Counted from the first letter of the stretch, positions 38,851-50,011 are shown. The stretch is DNA of 64,000 bases from Niveomyces insectorum RCEF 264 (GCA_001636815.1 AZHD01000002.1:2581313-2645312); one strand, 5' to 3'. The notes: generated from the sequence alone by a model not told the origin. Translations and numbers: made by a program.

Positions 38851-40919
38851 CTACATGATCTCATCATCCATCGGGGCATCGCCGGTGGCCCCAGAAGCAG
38901 CGGCAGTGCCGTTTGTGCCGGCAGCGGCAGCAGGCGCACCATTGGTGTTGCCGGAATTGCCGACGAAGTAGTCGGCCATTTCCGAGTCGAGCTCCTCGGC
39001 CGTCTTCTTTGCCGGACGGCCGCTGCGGGCGCGGCGGTTGTTTGGCTTCTTTGCCGGACCCTTTGTGCCGGCCGCGCTCTTGGCAGCGTTACCAGCACGC
39101 TTGTCGGTCGCGGCAGACTTGGGGTTTGGCTTGGGTTGCGTGATGCGCTGGCCCAGCGACTTCGGCTGCGGGATGAGCTCCGCCTTGGCAACGACAACCT
39201 CAACCTAGCAAGTTTGATTAGCATTGAGATCGTAAATGACGTAGACAGGCGATGTACGTTCAATAAATCGTATTCTCACCTTCACGGCGCGGTTGTCGAT
39301 CAAAAGACCATTCAGTTCGGTAAAAGCCTTGCTCGCACCATCGGCGTGGTGGAAGATAACCGTGGCAATACCGCGACTAACGCCACCCGGCCCGTACGAC
39401 AGTTCGACTTTCTTGACTTGGCCAACTGCTTGGCTAAAATAGTCCTGTTGGGAGGGTAAGAAGGTTGGTCAGCTGTTCGAGTAAAAGAGGAAAAAATCGT
39501 CGCTGTTGACTTCGCAAAGTCCGATGCCGATGTTTCTGAACGCGTCTCGATAAATATCCAAGTCCCTCTGGGGTCGCAAAAAGTCCATAGCCAATACATC
39601 GTTGGCCAGAAAATGCGATCGCAAATAAATCAGAGCAAGGTAGAGCAGAGCGCAGCAGTGAGCCGAAACGCCAACCGAACCAATCATGGCCCTCTCCCCC
39701 CCGCAAGCAGAAGCAACGAAAACATATCATCCCACTTTGAACGTTCGTCTCATGAACGAACACGATCCAGCATAATCGGCGATGTTCCCCTCGTCCCCGT
39801 CGCAATTTCGGAAGTTCCGTAGCTTTCGCAACTGTGCGCAAACCCCCCCTTAGAGGAAATCCGTTTATCCATATTCCAGGTAGAAACGCGATTCTCGTCT
39901 ATGTCTGACAATGCTTCCGTTTTCTGAAAACCGTTTTCACACGGTCTTCTGCAACCGAACAGGGGACGTCCCCAGGACAACCGACATCGCCCACATTGCT
40001 GTATGGTACGGGTTGATCTTTCGCGAGTGCCCCTCTCGTGAAAAATACAGCCGCCTGTGGTTGCTCACTGCAAGTGCTCGCTTCCAAGCAGATCTGCACT
40101 CCGGTGACCAGCCGGGAGTGGAACGCTTTCAAGAGCAAAGCCCAAGTTGGATTTGTTGTCGTCTGTGTTTGCGACAGCCTGTGATGCACCCATGCAATGC
40201 CAGCGCCGAAAACCAACCATTTGCATTGGTGCTTGCCAGGCAACCAAGCGATGGACATGTCGATGTTTGCGCGACAAAGGGTGATCGTTTTTGCTCGACT
40301 TTCTCGTTATAGCAACTGCCGTGCACATAAAAGTGACTTGAAGGCCGTCGCGCGAGGAAAGGATCATTTAGGCGTCCAGACGACCCAACTACCAGAGCGT
40401 TTTGTGTGCGTGGATACGTGTGCCATAGCGCATACGACACATATCGGAATGCATGTGTGCAACGATAACCCATCTCAGAAGACATGGAAAGTAAAAAAAA
40501 ACGACGCGGATGACGATGCCGCCAGCGGACGATGCGATAAAAAGGCGTCGACAATTCCAAAGGCCGAAAAGTGGCCTCAGCGGAAACATACCTTGATCTG
40601 GGCCTCAGACACATCCTTTGGCTACGTTGCGTTAGCAAATGAAAAATAAAAATGAACGGGACAAAAAGAATCAACAAACGGAAGTGAGAATGCTTACAAG
40701 GTTGCTGACCACAATCTTGCTCTCGCCCACGATGCCTGACGGCTTGGTCGGGGCAGTCTTGGTAGACGCGCCGCGCGCGGGGCGGGTGTTCTTCTGAACA
40801 CCGCCAGCGGGAGGCGGCTTGGCCGTGCCCGACGTACGACGGGTCGAGCGACGACGACCGGCGTTTTTGCGCTGGTTCGAGAGGATCTCGTCGAGAGTTT
40901 GGTCGAGCTTGGCAGACAT
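38851..40919 (-). CDS. yra1: mRNA export adaptor Yra1 / ALY-REF
   Basis: Exons are complement(38851..39204, 39280..39444, 40592..40621, 40698..40919), encoding 256 residues. The N-terminus SAKLDQTLDEILSNQ is the conserved UAP56/Sub2-binding motif. An Arg/Lys-rich region follows. The single RRM runs from KIVVSNLPKDVSEAQIK through DYFSQAVGQVKKVELSYGPG to NGLLIDNRAVKVEVVVA (residues ~68-146). A basic C-terminal region ends in AEELDSEMADYF, like the second conserved Sub2-binding box. Yra1 couples spliced nuclear mRNA to Sub2 and the Mex67 export receptor. The gene has a 10-codon micro-exon (40592-40621) and one giant intron (39445-40591), while its other introns are 75-76 nt. The giant intron interrupts the RRM after the micro-exon. 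Confidence 0.93.
39445..40591 (-). other. 1147-nt intron of YRA1
   Basis: The donor is AAG|GTATGT at 40591 and the acceptor CAACAG|GAC at 39445, with CTGAC about 20 nt before it. It is at least eight times longer than any other intron in this window. It splits the RRM between AQIK and DYFSQ. No separate gene was recognised inside it on either strand. Confidence 0.88.
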
Positions 40920-41896
40920 TTTGATGGTTGGGTAGAATAAAAGTCGAAGTAGACGGGAGTTGTATTTGATAGATTCGCAAAGAACGAAGACTTTGATAAG
41001 GTATGGCGAAACAAGATCGCGAAAGCGAAAAACGCGTGAGATGATGATATTCTCGAACCGAAGAGAAAGTTGACGAGAGAGTGATGATGGGGACGATGTT
41101 TAGCAAACGGAAGGCAAAAAAAAGGCGATTTTCGTTTTGTTTATGGCGAAAAGAAAATTTTTGCGGCGCGGCGAAACTTGAAAGACGAAAACGTCCGAAA
41201 GGAAGAAAAAGGCGGTTTGGTTGGCAAGAGTGTAAAAACAAAGAAATGAGAAAAAAGGTTGAAAAACGGTCGAAGTTGGTTGCCGTAAAGAAGAAGAAAG
41301 GTTTTGAAAATTGTAGATAAAAGCAAATAGAAAAAGAGATGATGGTGGTTGTTTGAAGACAGGTTGGAAAGGGGGGCAAGAAACGGAAGGAAGGAAAAGG
41401 AGAAAAAAAGAGGAACGAGAGAGAATGGGAAGGGAGGGAAGAGTGACCGCGTTTGCGGCGGAGCGTGGCGGCCCAAGAGAATAACAGGCAGCCGCGAGCC
41501 AATAGCGACGTAGGAGGCGTTCCCTCCGTTTTTGAGTCTAGCTGCTTTCGGAATGACTCACACACTGTGCTTGCGGCCACGTACGAAGTAATACGGGGCT
41601 CGTCATGCGTAAAAAGGTACGCGAGCTTATGTAATAGGAAAGCTGTTGGATGGGGCAGCCTCACAGCCTCGAGACGCTGAAAGCGCCTAACTTGCGACGG
41701 GATGGGCATACGGAGGATAGCAGTGCTTGTTGCTTTAATGATTCGCTGTTTCTTTGCTCTCGGACTGGAAATATCAAGTGCTCAAAAATCATACAAAAAA
41801 CGCCCCGTTTTAGTTCAACAAAGAAAACAGAATGGATGGTCCCCTAGCTCTTTTTTTACCCCTTCCAAGAAATAAACAGTTGCAGAATGCCATCGT
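40920..41896. other. Upstream region of YRA1 and downstream region of OST4
   Basis: This 977-bp region should hold the YRA1 promoter and leader. Sequence from about 41090 to 41440 is purine-rich on plus, so the YRA1 sense strand is pyrimidine-rich there. No gene was recognised. Confidence 0.55.
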
Positions 41897-42106
41897 CTAC
41901 GCCGGTGTCCGTAGTTTCCGTCCTGTCTCGCTAACGTGATCTTCTCGAAGCCCTTTTGATGGTGCGACCGCTTTGGCGGCGTTCCTTTTGCCGCTCTCGG
42001 TCTCGTCGCGGGTGTTGGTCTCGAGGAAGTGGTAGACGACTATGAGTATCATAGCCGAGCAGCCAAGGAAGATGGCGAGGTTGTAGAGTTGGTCGTCGGA
42101 AATCAT
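41897..42106 (-). CDS. ost4: Oligosaccharyltransferase subunit Ost4
   Basis: A single exon encodes 69 residues. The N-terminus MISDDQLYNLAIFLGCSAMI matches the minimal Ost4 subunit, with one transmembrane helix (LAIFLGCSAMILIVVYHFL, residues ~10-28) followed by the polar ETNTRDE. Ost4 sits in the ER membrane and holds Stt3 and Ost3/6 together in the complex that N-glycosylates nascent proteins. The yeast protein has about 36 residues; here a hydrophilic, Lys/Arg-rich tail roughly doubles it, which is common in filamentous fungi. The gene is divergent from TMA46. Confidence 0.93.
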   Translation of the reverse strand: MISDDQLYNLAIFLGCSAMILIVVYHFLETNTRDETESGKRNAAKAVAPSKGLREDHVSETGRKLRTPA

Positions 42107-42766
42107 CTTGGCCGCCGAGAGAGGACACTAGAACGACGGTATAAGAAATCGAAGATTTGGAATTGGAAGGGAGCTGCACACAGCCGTGCGTTAGCAAAGA
42201 ACAATCAATTACGAGCGACGGGAGAAGAACAGCCAACGCATGATGCGAGAGGCACGAGACAGTTGATGGAGACGTACGTTGGATCTTTTGTGGCTTCCGT
42301 TGCAGGTGAAAAGGCTGTAGTATCGTCACGAGAGGTGAAATGTGCAAAATGGGAGACGAAGCGTTGATGCTGCGTTTCCCGCGTCGCAAAAGCGCATGGG
42401 AAGGACAGCTTTCACACTAACTCGTCGTTGGGATCACACATTTTAGTCATCAACCTCAGTAAGTACATACATTATATACGGATACTTACATAGGTCTCAT
42501 TTTTTACACTGTCTGATTTCCCCTCCCCCCCCCCCGCCTCCCTGTGCCCAAGCGAAGTTGCCTCTGTGAAAAACTTACAGTGCACTATAGCAGATAAAAA
42601 AATCGACACCAGACCCCTCTCGTTACTGTCAACGACAAAGGTCGACCGAGCAGAGCACGATTTTCGGGAGGTGCTAGGACTGTTCAAGGCCTTTTTTTTT
42701 GAGCCTTTTGTTTTTTTTTGTATTTTTTTTTTCTTGCTCTTGTCCTTCTCATATCTATCAGCGACC
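42107..42766. promoter_or_regulatory. Compact divergent promoter between OST4 and TMA46
   Basis: Start codons are 660 bp apart and face away from each other, so the regulatory DNA is shared or adjacent. Just upstream of TMA46 the plus strand is pyrimidine-rich (long T and CT runs from about 42690), a common leader signature. Confidence 0.6.
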
Positions 42767-43951
42767 ATGCCGCCGAAACGAAACGACAAGGGCGGCGGCG
42801 GCGGAAAGGCGGCGGGCGCCGCCAAGAAGGTCGAGGACCGCACGTTTGGCATGAAGAACAAAAAGGGCGCCGTCGCCCAGAAGCAGATTGCCGCCATTAC
42901 CTCGCAGCTGAAGAGCGGCGGCAGTGCCGAGCAGAAGCGCAAGGAGGCCGAGAAGGAGGCGCGGGAGCGGGAGAAACGGGCTGCCGAAGAGGCCAAGCGC
43001 GAGGCCGACAAGCTGCTGAACCGGCCGGCGCAGGTGCAAAAAGTGCCCTTTGGCGTCGATCCCAAGACGGTGGTGTGCATTTTCTTCAAAAAAGGCAACT
43101 GCGAAAAGGGCAAAAAGTGCAAATTCTCGCACGACCTCGAGATGGAGCGCAAGACGGAGAAGCGGAGCCTGTACACGGACACGCGCGCCGAGGAGGAGGA
43201 GAAGCGCAAGACCGAGACGTCGGCCGACTGGGACGAGGCCAAGCTGCGGGCCGTGGTGCTGTCGAAAAAGGGCAACCAGCGGTCGACGACGGACAAGGTG
43301 TGCAAGTACTTTATCGAGGCGATCGAGGACGGCAAGTACGGCTGGTTTTGGGTGTGTCCCAACGGCGACAAGTGCATGTACAAGCACGCGCTGCCTCCAG
43401 GGTAAGGTTTTTTTTTGGGTCGGATTCTTACTTATAAAACTGCTACTAACGTTTGCTTCAGGTACGTTCTCAAGACACGGGAACAGCGCGCCGCCGAAAA
43501 GGCCCTGCTCGACAAGTCGCCCCTCAAGACCCTGACGCTCGAGGAGTTCCTGGAGTCGGAACGCCACAAGCTTACGGGGCCCTCGACGCCCGTCACCCCG
43601 GAGACGTTTGCCAAGTGGAAGAAGGAGCGCCTCGGCAAGAAGGCGGCCGAAGAACAGGCGCGCCGCGCCAAGGAGGCGACCGGCCGGGCGCTCTTCGAGA
43701 GCGGCAAGTGGCGGAACGAAGACGACGAGGACAGCGAGGCCGAGAGCAGCGACGACGACGATGGCATGAACGGTGACGGCGGCGGTAGCAACGGCCAAGA
43801 CGCGTGGAACCTAGAGAAGCTGCGGCAAGAGACCGAGGCGCTGCGGCAACAGAAGGAGGACGAGCGGCTCGCGGCGATGAACGGCGTCCCCCTGCCGCCA
43901 CCGTTGCCTGCAGAAAACACCGAGACCGCGGCGGCCGTTCCCGCCACCTGA
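42767..43951 (+). CDS. tma46: Tma46 / DFRP1 (ZC3H15) CCCH zinc-finger protein
   Basis: Exons are 42767..43401 and 43462..43951 (60-nt intron with CTACTAAC branch), encoding 374 residues. The N-terminal DRTFGMKNKKGA is a family hallmark. A Lys/Glu/Arg-rich helix leads to two CCCH fingers: C104 to H122 (spacing C-x7-C-x5-C-x3-H) and C179 to H207, the second with the longer first spacing usual for this family. LKTLTLEEFLESERHKL belongs to the DFRP region that binds and stabilises the GTPase Rbg1/DRG1. The tail is acidic with a second charged helix. The protein associates with translating ribosomes and, with Rbg1, helps stalled or slow elongation. Confidence 0.95.
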
Positions 43952-45089
43952 AGGAAAGAAACGTTTTGTGTTCTGGGGACCAGAAAGGGAAAAGAAAAGA
44001 AAAACGGGACAACCAAACTCTGGACAGTCGATCATTCGCCTTTTTTTCTCGTTTTCACGAGGGCACGCGCTGTCTTTCTGGGGTTCGGTGTCTTTTCTTT
44101 TTCACTTTCCTCCTCTTGTGGACATACACACGAAAATTAGAGAGAACGAAGAAGAAAACGCCGAGTCGGTCGTTTAACGACCGACACATGTATATACAGG
44201 TTGGGGGTTTCCTAACGGAAGGATTTGCAAGCGATTTTCACGGCATTGGTTTTTCAGGGGTTGTTTTCATGGCACAAAAAAAGAAATCATGGTATGGGTT
44301 GCACACATCTCGGCATATTTTGAGGTGGAAGGGCTTTCAGAGATGCTGTTTTCTGTTTTCTGTTTTCTGTTTTCTCAAAACGGGAACATTCGTGCAAATT
44401 GCTGGGTTTAAGAAACGGAGTTTTTACTAACGGCAAAAGAAGCATTTGCCTGCGGGAGATAAAAAGCACATTTTATACATATACATATATATCGTTTTCG
44501 TGGCGTCTCTATGTAGGCAAGCGGTATTATTTGCCGAGTCACTTTATGAAGCTGTCGTCAACTGCTCAGCGACTTATTTTGTTCTCTTGATGGCATGTGA
44601 TTATGCTACGCCCTCCTCGATGGAAGGGAAGTATTACACAAATCTCACGATGCCCTCTTCTTGGGGGGGAAGGGTTGAATACATTCAGAGCCAAAAGTAG
44701 TGTTGCGTATATGCCTTGCCCCGTTGCATTTCTCTGCTTCTCCCTTACATATGTTTATATGCACTTTAGTTGGCCAGCTTTCCATGTGATCGTGCGCAGT
44801 CCCTCTCCTTTTACTTGGATCAAAGCCTTTGTTCGTACAGCAAACAGAGAAACGATATGAATCAATCCGTCACCTATTCGAACTCTGGGTAGGAAGTATT
44901 ACATGGACAGATTATCTTTTGTAGACACTGAAGCCAGTGTGGGTGGTCGCCATCGCTAATGCTGAAAACACAAAATCAACGCACATCTACATCTCAAAAA
45001 AGGGGAAGAGTAGAAGAGTAGACGATAAAGACAACGAACAACCATCGTTGTACGGAAAGGTATTGGCTCTGCTGTCTTGTCTGAACACC
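43952..45089. other. Convergent 3' region between TMA46 and RUD3
   Basis: Both neighbours end here across 1138 bp. Apart from a tandem 7-mer repeat (44346-44373), nothing was recognised. The DNA is A/T-rich with short spurious frames. Confidence 0.6.
44346..44373. repeat. Four tandem copies of CTGTTTT
   Basis: A perfect 7-bp tandem repeat of four units in the TMA46/RUD3 3' intergenic DNA. Confidence 0.95.
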
Positions 45090-47167
45090 TCAGCTCTGGG
45101 GCAGACTGCCCTTGCGTGAGGGCGGATTGGACGACTCGGACGCGGCTTCTTCTACGCTGCGTTCCAAAAATCCTGCCCACAAATCGGCGAGCGTCTCGCG
45201 GCCGCCTGTCGGGGTCGGCTCCGAGAAAAACTCGGCATTCAGCGACGGTGTGCTGGGCGTGCGGTGGAACGGCGACGCCGGCAGGCGCAGGCTGTTGCTG
45301 GACGTTCCGGGCCTGGAGAGACCGGCCTTTTCCTTCTGCTCGTCGGTCCAGTTGAGCATGCCCGCAATGACTTGGAGGATCTGGAACCTTTTTGCGTCTG
45401 ACCGGTCCAGCGTCAAGAACTGCAACAGGTGGTTCGTGACGATTTGTCTGGTATGATTAGCTGTAAGTAGCGTCTAAGAAAAAAAAAAAGAAGAAAAAAA
45501 CCCCATAAAACCATAGAACCATACCTGTCCACGTTCTCTTCGGGCTTGTTCTTCTTGATGTAGCGCAGGGCTTTCGTCAGGTGGTCGTTGAGCACAATGG
45601 TTTCGTGCCGCAGCTTGCCGATGAGCAAATTCTTCTCCTTGACCTCGCGTTCAAAGGGCGACGTGCGCTCGAGCTCGTGCCGCAGGGCGGCGGCTTCGTC
45701 CACGGCGGCTTCGGACGCCGTTTCCGCCTGCTGGGCGCGGGCCTTGGCCGCCTCCAGCTGGGCCTCGGACGACTCGACCATTTCGCGCAGCTCGCGCTTG
45801 CGCGCCTCCTGGATCTCCTGCAGGGCGCGCTGCAGGCTGTCGATGGCGCGGGCCTGGTCGTCGCGCTCCTCGGCGGCGCGCTGGTGCTGCTCGCGCGCCT
45901 GCGCCAGCTGCTCCTCGAGGTCGGCCGCCTTCTCGGACAGGGTCTCGCGCACGGACCGCTCCTCCATGGCGATGACCTCCCACTCGCCCATGGCGCCGCT
46001 GGTGGACTCGAGCTCGGCGCGGAGCTGCTGCAGCTGCCGCACCAGCTCCTCCTTCTCGCGCTGCCAGTTCTGCTGCGACAGCTGGGCGCGGCCGCGCAGC
46101 GCCGCGTGTTCGCGCTCGTGCTCCTGCTCGAGGTCGTCGAGCTCCTTCTGCAGGCGCAGAACCTGGGCTTCGGCGGCGGCGGCGGCGGCCTCGGCGGCGC
46201 CGCTGGCCTGGCGCAGGCCCTCGTTCTGGGCCTCGAGCTCCTCAATGCGGTCCTTGGCCTCGTCGAGCTCCTGCCGGTCCCGCTTTAACCGCTCACCCAG
46301 CGTTTCTTTGATCTTCTCTACGCGGCCCATCAGGTTGTGGTACTGCGTTTCGGCCTGCTCGCGGCCGGCCTCGCTCTCCTCCAGCTCCGCCCGCAGCTGG
46401 TCTGTCTCCTCTTTGTGTGCTTCTTGTGCGTTTTGCAGCTCGCCTACCTGCTGCCGCAACCGCTCTACTTCGGCACGGAGCGCATTTTGTTGTGGTTCGT
46501 CTGCAGATGATGCTGATGGATCACCATTGCGGTCTTTGCTTTTGCGATTTCGTGTGTCCCCTTCGTCTTCCTCCTTCTCCTCCTCCTCATCCCCCTTCGG
46601 GTCCCCGTCCTCTGCCGCGTCCCGCTGCGCGTGTAATGCTATTGGCCGACCGTTTGCTATTGAGCCGTTCCGGGTTTGCCCATTCCCGTTTGTCTCCAAC
46701 GGCTTTGTTGGGCTCGAGGCCGCGTCTTCTACATCGTTCTCGTTCTTCTGTTCGTTCCATAGCATTAGGCACAAGATCTGTTGGGCTCAATCTTTCACTA
46801 CCACAAGGCCAAACGTGCATGTCTTGAAAGTACTCACCGTAGCGTCTCCTGTTGGCTCATCAGGTGTGTCAACATCGTCATGGTCAGACTCATCACGAGA
46901 ATCCGCTCCTGTCGGCGGTGCTGAGGCGGCCAGGGCAGCGTTGGCGGCCTTGGCCGCAGCGGACTTCTTCTTCTTGTTCTTCTTCTTGGCACCTAAGGGC
47001 GAAGTCGAACGGGCAAACAATTTAGTCGATTACACCGAATGGCCAAGCTGACGAGAACCACCAAAAGACAAAGAAGGGAAGAAAGACAAACCTCCTTGTC
47101 CACCTGACGGCGCGACGTCATTTTGTGGTGCCAGCTGTGGTGCGGATGGTGCGGCGGAGGAGGCCAT
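45090..47167 (-). CDS. rud3: Golgin Rud3 (GMAP-210-like) with GRAB domain
   Basis: Exons are complement(45090..45447, 45525..46747, 46838..46992, 47092..47167), about 603 residues. The start MASSAAPSAPQ is followed across intron 1 by a Lys-rich run (AKKKNKKKKSAAAK). Residues ~150-470 form a long coiled coil of Glu/Gln/Arg/Leu heptads. Near residues 470-535 lies the GRIP-related Arf-binding (GRAB) domain: ALRYIKKNKPEENVDRQIVT then LLQFLTLDRSDAKRFQILQV, followed by MLNWTDEQKEKAG. This domain binds GTP-Arf1 and recruits the golgin to the cis-Golgi, where it tethers vesicles. The tail has Pro/Ser phosphosite-like stretches. The acceptor of intron 2 is uncertain: 46777 would also be in frame and add ten residues, but a CTAAT branch site favours 46747. 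Confidence 0.92.
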
Positions 47168-48592
47168 CGCGCTGTGAAGGGGGGGGGAAGGGGGGATGAA
47201 TCTTTATTGTCTCCGGCGACACGGAGGACGACCGACGGGCGTGGGAAAAAGGTTTCAACCAGCGCGGCACGGTAAGAGGAACGAACGGTCAGGCGTAGCT
47301 TCGAGCCTGCAGTAGCATTGGCTCTTCGATTCGTCTTGTGCGGGCTCGCTCGCTTCTCGGTTTTGCTCTTTTTTCTCCCGTCAGCAGTTAAATAGCGATT
47401 GGCTCGGCCAAAGGTTGTCGCGTCGTCGTAAAAACAGTTCGCTGCCGGGGATCGGGCGTTCGTCTGCTTGTTTTGTGGTTGTCGCCAGGGCGGATGCGTG
47501 ATCGTGGTGGGAAATGAGGACGAGACCGGGAAAATAGGAAAGACGAGCAGAATGATGGCTTATCGTATCGCTTGGCGGGCTGGGCCACTACCAGTATCTA
47601 GGCTTCGTCGAGGTTACCGGGTTTCAGCCCGTTATAGGGAATGCGACCGCTGTTTTAGGTGCGAACAACCCGCCCTGGCTAGCCTAATCTGCCCTAACAC
47701 AAACTTTTGCTGCAGTGCGGCGTAGTAATTACGCGTCAGCCAATGCGAAACCAGGTTAAATATATATGCATATATGCGAGTAGGACAGTATTCAACGCCA
47801 ACACGTCCTCACCTGCTTTTCGTGTCCGAATTTTCGTGACGGGACACAGGTCAGCTGTCAACACAATTGTTTCAGCAGCATGACCAAATCCAAGCGAGAA
47901 CTTCGTATCCGCAGTGCCCACGAAGGAGCATCTCTTACTATCGTGGGTGTTGTAATGCAACATATGCAGTTTACCGATCTGGCATGTATGCGCCCCACTT
48001 TTATGGGCGTTTTGGCCGGGCCATACCATACAAAATTCTTTTTGCGCTCGTTCTCCTTTCTTTGGACGTTTTCTCCCTCTTTTCTTCTTCAAAACTGAAA
48101 CTTCGTCAACCCCAAAGTGCTTGTTTACTCTTTCTTCGGATGGGTACTCGGGGCTTTCAACTGAATAAGCCTAGCATTGCGTTCTGTGGCTTATCTCTCA
48201 GGGCGGCATCTGCTTTTCTTTTCGAAGAGTGACGACGAAGAAGAAAAAGACAAGAGTTTCGCTCTTTATAATCCCGGTGCTTTGTTCGAATTGTTCTTTC
48301 TTTTCTGTGAACGTACCGGGTTCGCTATGAGCGCACATTCCATTTGACCTTCGGGGATTGAAATGCAGCCTTGAATTGTTGGCTCAGCGACGGGGGAAAA
48401 GGGCTGGAAGTGAGGCATCGCGAAAGCTTCCCTGGCAGTTTGTCGGCTTTTTTTTTTTGTTTTTATTTTGGTTGCAAGTTCATTTATTCTTAGATAATGA
48501 TAATTCATATTTAACTATAACTTCTGTGCAAAAATAAATATAAAAAAAACCATCTAAACCTTTTTATTCTTTCATGCGACCTGGTGTATTCC
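47168..48592. other. Intergenic, RUD3 promoter side
   Basis: This 1.4-kb region holds the RUD3 promoter and the 3' end of NOP15. No gene or RNA was recognised. An AT-rich stretch lies near 47757-47775. Confidence 0.55.
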
Positions 48593-50011
48593 TCACGCCT
48601 TGTTTTTCTTGCCCTTCCCCTTTTTGCCGGCCTTGCTTGCTTTGGTTCCCGCAGGTACCACCTCGGCTTCGTTTGTCTTCGTGGCCTCCGCCGCCGCCGC
48701 TGTCGCGTCGGTGTCGTCACCCTTGGTATCCTCCTCCGCCGCCTTTCCGTTTTCGAGCTGCTTCGCCTCCGTGATGTCGGTGGTGCTGCCCTCCTCCTCC
48801 GCCGCCCCCGCGATCCGTTCTACGGCGTCCACCGTCTTCAGCGACGGCGCCGCAAACGTGTATCCCAGCTTGTTCTCGAGGGCGGCCGCGCGCCGTGCCC
48901 GCCGCTTGGACTCGTTTTTGATCTTGTCCGCCCAATCGGCCTCCGACTTGGGCTGCGCCAGCTGGTGGCCGGCCATCCGGTTCCAGGGCACCGCTTTGAA
49001 CCGGCGGTTGGCGCCCTTGAACAGGTTCGGCGGGATGCGCTCGGTGGGCACCACGCGGCAGCGCAGCAGGTGGCCGAAGAGCAGGTAGTTGTCCATGGTC
49101 TGGGCGACGATGCCGGCGACCTCCGGGTCGGCAAACTCGATAAAGGCGTAGTGCTTGCTGGCGCCGGTCCGGGGGTTGCGCGACAGGCGCAAGCGCGTAA
49201 TGGCGCCAAACTGCGCAAAGTAGCTGCGCATCTCGTGCTCAAAGAACCCGTGCGGGATGCGGCCGACGTACACCACGCCGCCAACCTCCGAGGGGGGGGC
49301 CGAGCCGGACGTGCTGCCGTTGATCTTCGCGGGCTGTGCCGCCTCTGCAGCAGCCGTTTCCGTCACCGCACCGTTGCTCGCCTTGGTCTTGGCCTTGTTC
49401 TTGGCCGCGCTCTTTTTCAACGCCGCCGTCACCGGCGCCTTGCCAACGTCCTGGCCGGGCTTAAACAGGCTGGCGCCGCCCGCCTCTTCGTCGACGTCGT
49501 TCTCGTCGCCGCTGCCGCCGCCGCCAATCTCCTCTACGAGGGCCTTTGTGGTGTCGTCTTCCTCGTCCTCGCTGCCCTCGTCATTCTCTTCGTCGTCAAC
49601 CACCTCCTTTGAAGCAGCCTTTCCGTTTGCCTTCTTTTTCGCTGGTTTAGAAGCCGCTTTTGGCTGCGGCTTCGCCGCCTTCTCTGTTGTGTTCTCCGTC
49701 TTCGCCTTCTTCTGCTTCACTGGTCCCGTCACTGCTTCCTCCTTGGCCGGCTTCTCGACCGGCTTCCGTTTCTTAGTAGAGGAAGGTGAAACATCCTCGG
49801 TCGCTAAAAAGAAAGACGCATTATTAGCCATCGGTCTCCCTAGAATGCATACCGTGTGCAGCATGTAAAACATAGGGAAAAAACGAGAAAGTATCAACCA
49901 ACCTTTCCGCTTAACGGCCTGGTCTGACAGTCTGCTTGACTTCCTTGGCGGCGTCGTCGCAGAAGCAACTCTCGCCTTCTTGGCGGTCACTTTTGTACGC
50001 CCAGTCGCCAT
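48593..50011 (-). CDS. nop15: Nucleolar RRM protein Nop15 (NIFK-like), ribosome biogenesis
   Basis: Exons are complement(48593..49803, 49903..50011), encoding 439 residues. The N-terminal ~200 residues are Lys/Glu/Ala-rich and disordered, with acidic runs typical of nucleolar proteins. The RRM at ~212-292 contains VVYVGRIPHGFFEHEMRSYF, then GAITRLRLSRNPRTGASKHY and AFIEFADPEVA, followed by the family-specific LRCRVVPTERIPPNLFKGAN. This combination marks the Nop15/MKI67IP family, needed for 60S pre-ribosome maturation in the nucleolus and, in yeast, for cytokinesis. The tail is Lys-rich. The intron at 49804-49902 is 99 nt and contains no in-frame stop; it is called from its donor, branch GCTAAT and TTTTTAG acceptor, and because its translation is hydrophobic and unlike the flanks. 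Confidence 0.92.
   Translation of the reverse strand: MATGRTKVTAKKARVASATTPPRKSSRLSDQAVKRKGWLILSRFFPMFYMLHTVCILGRPMANNASFFLATEDVSPSSTKKRKPVEKPAKEEAVTGPVKQKKAKTENTTEKAAKPQPKAASKPAKKKANGKAASKEVVDDEENDEGSEDEEDDTTKALVEEIGGGGSGDENDVDEEAGGASLFKPGQDVGKAPVTAALKKSAAKNKAKTKASNGAVTETAAAEAAQPAKINGSTSGSAPPSEVGGVVYVGRIPHGFFEHEMRSYFAQFGAITRLRLSRNPRTGASKHYAFIEFADPEVAGIVAQTMDNYLLFGHLLRCRVVPTERIPPNLFKGANRRFKAVPWNRMAGHQLAQPKSEADWADKIKNESKRRARRAAALENKLGYTFAAPSLKTVDAVERIAGAAEEEGSTTDITEAKQLENGKAAEEDTKGDDTDATAAAAEATKTNEAEVVPAGTKASKAGKKGKGKKNKA

Noticed and set aside
40129..41709. 526-codon minus-strand frame crossing the YRA1 intron, exon 1 and leader
   Set aside because: It reads YRA1 exon 1 in the wrong frame, and the rest is Phe/Ser-rich sequence from pyrimidine tracts; there is no homology.
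45581..47051. Long plus-strand open frames opposite RUD3
   Set aside because: They are shadows of the GC-rich coiled-coil coding strand; splice sites, codon pattern and homology all support the minus strand.
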